A stretch of DNA of 64,000 bases from contig NZ_BDBS01000044.1 of NCBI RefSeq assembly GCF_001613105.1, positions 51,046 to 115,045 on the forward strand. Direction: 5' to 3'. A program made the translations under genes and the position numbers. Source of the stretch: Nocardia pseudobrasiliensis NBRC 108224 (lineage in GTDB: Bacteria; Actinomycetota; Actinomycetes; Mycobacteriales; Mycobacteriaceae). The first letter of the stretch is position 1; every line of letters begins with the position of its first letter. The notes under the pieces are model-generated. The model searched no databases, was not told the origin of the DNA, and saw only the letters and a program-made list of their open reading frames with translations. Below are positions 62,526-64,000 of the stretch, one piece after another.

Positions 62526-63532
62526 CGCAAGCTCCCTGAACTTATCGATAACCGGTAGTGGCCCTGTACCGATGACAAAGCGACTCGGGCTCGAATCCCG
62601 GGATAAGCCCGGATCAACTGATGCCATTGTGCGGGTCGACTACAATGAGAACGTATTAACCGTAGCATGAGTAGCTCGATCATATTGCGAAAACGGATGC
62701 GGCAGTGCACATTTAACCTCGTCCACTGCACGGTCGGAGCTGTCTCTCGATACGAGTTGATCACATTTCCCCAGCCGATTCGAACGTGCCGGACATGTCG
62801 CCGAGAGTACGCGGGCGAGAGTTATCAATGAATTTATCTCCACGACAACAGGGATGACAGCGGTTCGCCGAAAGTTATCTCCGGTCGGCCATCTTCGCGG
62901 AGCCAGTGCATGTCAATAGGTTTCGCCGGCGTCGACATCCGAGCGAACGGGCGCGAAAATAGCACTGCCATCGAAACTCGGTGCGTAACAGAGCAACTGG
63001 ACAATTGACTGCCGAGTCGATGATGTGTCGCCGAACCGATCCCCTTCCCCGGAGGCTCGCGAGCGTTCCCGTCGTCACCATCGCCCCAATTCAACCTACC
63101 GGTCGGTTGTGTCGGATCGTCGGCGGCGGTCCGGATGCGTCGCCCGCCCCCTGCGCGGACACCCGCGCCACCGCGCCGGTTCCCGCCCGCCGCGGCGCAG
63201 ACAATTCGGAAATCACAAACCGGTCGTCCGAATATCGATTTGCCGCCGCCCACCCACATCCACCGTCAGGCGAGAATTCAGTACCGGCAATCGATGAACA
63301 ATCTCCAAACGAAAAGGTTACTGTTCGAGGGAGCAGCTGGTACCGTATGGCCGTCGTCGTCGAGCGGTGGAGCGCATGATCTTCGGTCAGGCTCTCCTTC
63401 GACCCGAAAATGCTTGTCCGGTAATTGCTTCGACACATTTGAATCCGGTAATAAGCGACATTTTACGGGCACGGCGTGCGATCGACGAGACCGGAATGGA
63501 CGAGGCGGCCGCGCGGCCGACGAGGAAACCTG
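62526..63532. other. Gene-poor interval of 1 kb
   Basis: The left part must carry the halogenase operon promoter; it is AT-richer around 62640-62720. Short frames exist on both strands (for example 62834-63259 leftward, 63135-63533 rightward), but none has a recognised domain, a convincing ribosome site or normal codon bias. The most structured element is the palindrome at 63093-63108, listed separately. I see no confident gene. Confidence 0.45.
63093..63108. promoter_or_regulatory. TetR-operator-like palindrome
   Basis: AACCTACCGGTCGGTT is a 16-base dyad with one mismatched pair and a central ACCGGT. It resembles the AACCGACCGGTCGGTT-type operators bound by some actinobacterial TetR regulators. 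No regulator gene lies beside it in the window. It is about 440 bases from the next start codon on the right and 570 from the halogenase start on the left. Confidence 0.4.
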
Positions 63533-64000
63533 ATGAATCACCCTGCTGTCGTAACGCTTTCGTGGATCCTCACCGCAATATCCCTGTCTGTCGTCGCCGC
63601 AGCCCTATACGCGTTGACCTATGCGGCACAACAGCGTTCCCGGGCGATCGCCGCCGAACGAGCGCTACGCGTCCACGACGAAGACAGTGCGGCCGCCCTC
63701 CGCGCCTGCAAAGCCGCCGCGGAGACAGCGCGCCGAGATCACGAAGCCGAACTCGAGAACGCGCTGCTGGCCCGGGAGGCCGAACTCGAGCATTTCGCCG
63801 TTACCACGATGCCATTCCTGGTCGAATCGGTCCGCCGCTCCGGTAGCACCATCGAGATCCCGATAGGCAACAGCGACAACCGCTTCGAACAGATCCTCCG
63901 CGGTCTCGCCGACCGCTATATCGCTGACCTGCGCCTGGTTGCCGACGAGGCCGGTGAGCTCGCCCGTCGCGAGACGTCCGCCGCCGCCGCGCGGGCCGCG
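63533..64000 (+). CDS. Membrane-anchored sensor-like protein, N-terminus only (possible conservon-type histidine kinase)
   Basis: The gene runs past the right edge; 156 codons are visible. An N-terminal transmembrane helix (residues 6-30, LSWILTAISLSVVAAALYALTY) is followed by a long, Ala/Glu/Arg-rich coiled coil. A region FAVTTMPFLVESV and GNSDNRFEQILRGLADRYIADLRLVADEAGELARRE comes next. This layout (one helix, coiled coil, helical linker) resembles the start of the sensor kinase-like proteins that head actinobacterial conservons. The ATPase domain and a following roadblock gene are not in view. The ATG at 63533 follows GAGGAAACCTG. Confidence 0.55.
   Translation, partial: MNHPAVVTLSWILTAISLSVVAAALYALTYAAQQRSRAIAAERALRVHDEDSAAALRACKAAAETARRDHEAELENALLAREAELEHFAVTTMPFLVESVRRSGSTIEIPIGNSDNRFEQILRGLADRYIADLRLVADEAGELARRETSAAAARAA

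Overview
The window is high-GC actinobacterial DNA with many GTG and TTG starts, tightly overlapping genes, SARP/STAND regulators and an EspG-type ESX-associated protein. This points to the mycolic-acid actinomycetes, most likely Nocardia or a close relative (inference from gene content, not from a marker gene). No rRNA, tRNA, CRISPR array or insertion sequence was seen.

About 5.4-43.5 kb reads as one specialised-metabolite locus with four transcription units. (A) An eleven-gene leftward chain (15459 to 5370) encodes a SnoaL-like protein, a flavin halogenase-type enzyme, a TTC38-like TPR protein, a TauD-type Fe(II)/2-oxoglutarate oxygenase, a complete oligopeptide-type ABC transporter and an alpha/beta hydrolase. 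(B) A rightward pair (15623-17457) encodes an NRDE-like protein and a P1/NylC-type hydrolase. (C) A leftward operon (28041 to 18364) encodes an HpaB-type monooxygenase, a 2-ketoarginine-methyltransferase-like enzyme, an agmatinase-type ureohydrolase, a PLP aminotransferase, an ATP-grasp ligase, a siderophore-type GNAT acyltransferase, a P450, a 2-hydroxyacid dehydrogenase and an MFS transporter. A LuxR regulator lies downstream. (D) A rightward operon (28334-39474) encodes a one-module PKS (ACP-KS-AT-KR-ACP), the four-gene hydroxymalonyl-ACP cassette (dehydrogenase, ACP, acyl-CoA dehydrogenase, FkbH), a type II thioesterase, a phosphopantetheinyl transferase and a FAAL. A SARP regulator and a P450-fold protein without its heme cysteine follow.

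My reading, as inference: the FAAL loads an acyl group on the first ACP and the module adds one hydroxymalonyl unit and reduces it. The resulting 2,3-dihydroxyacyl chain is then joined to an amino acid made by operon C, possibly a beta-methylated arginine or ornithine derivative. Halogenation, oxygenation and transport follow. I recognise no known product.

44-56 kb is mixed housekeeping and accessory sequence: a cold-shock protein, a DUF1206 membrane protein, a TetR regulator with a clear palindromic operator, a secreted GH25 lysozyme, a small lipoprotein/membrane-protein pair, a frameshifted carotenoid oxygenase, a STAND ATPase and an AlkB alkane monooxygenase.

56.3-62.5 kb is a second, compact locus. 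A three-gene leftward operon (flavin halogenase, a chorismate-lyase/type II DAHP-synthase fusion, and a P450) converges on a paralogous P450. Both P450s lack the ExxR arginine. The fusion joins the first step of the shikimate pathway to an exit step giving 4-hydroxybenzoate, next to a halogenase, so a halogenated 4-hydroxybenzoate-derived product is plausible. The window ends in the N-terminus of a membrane-anchored protein resembling conservon-type sensor kinases.
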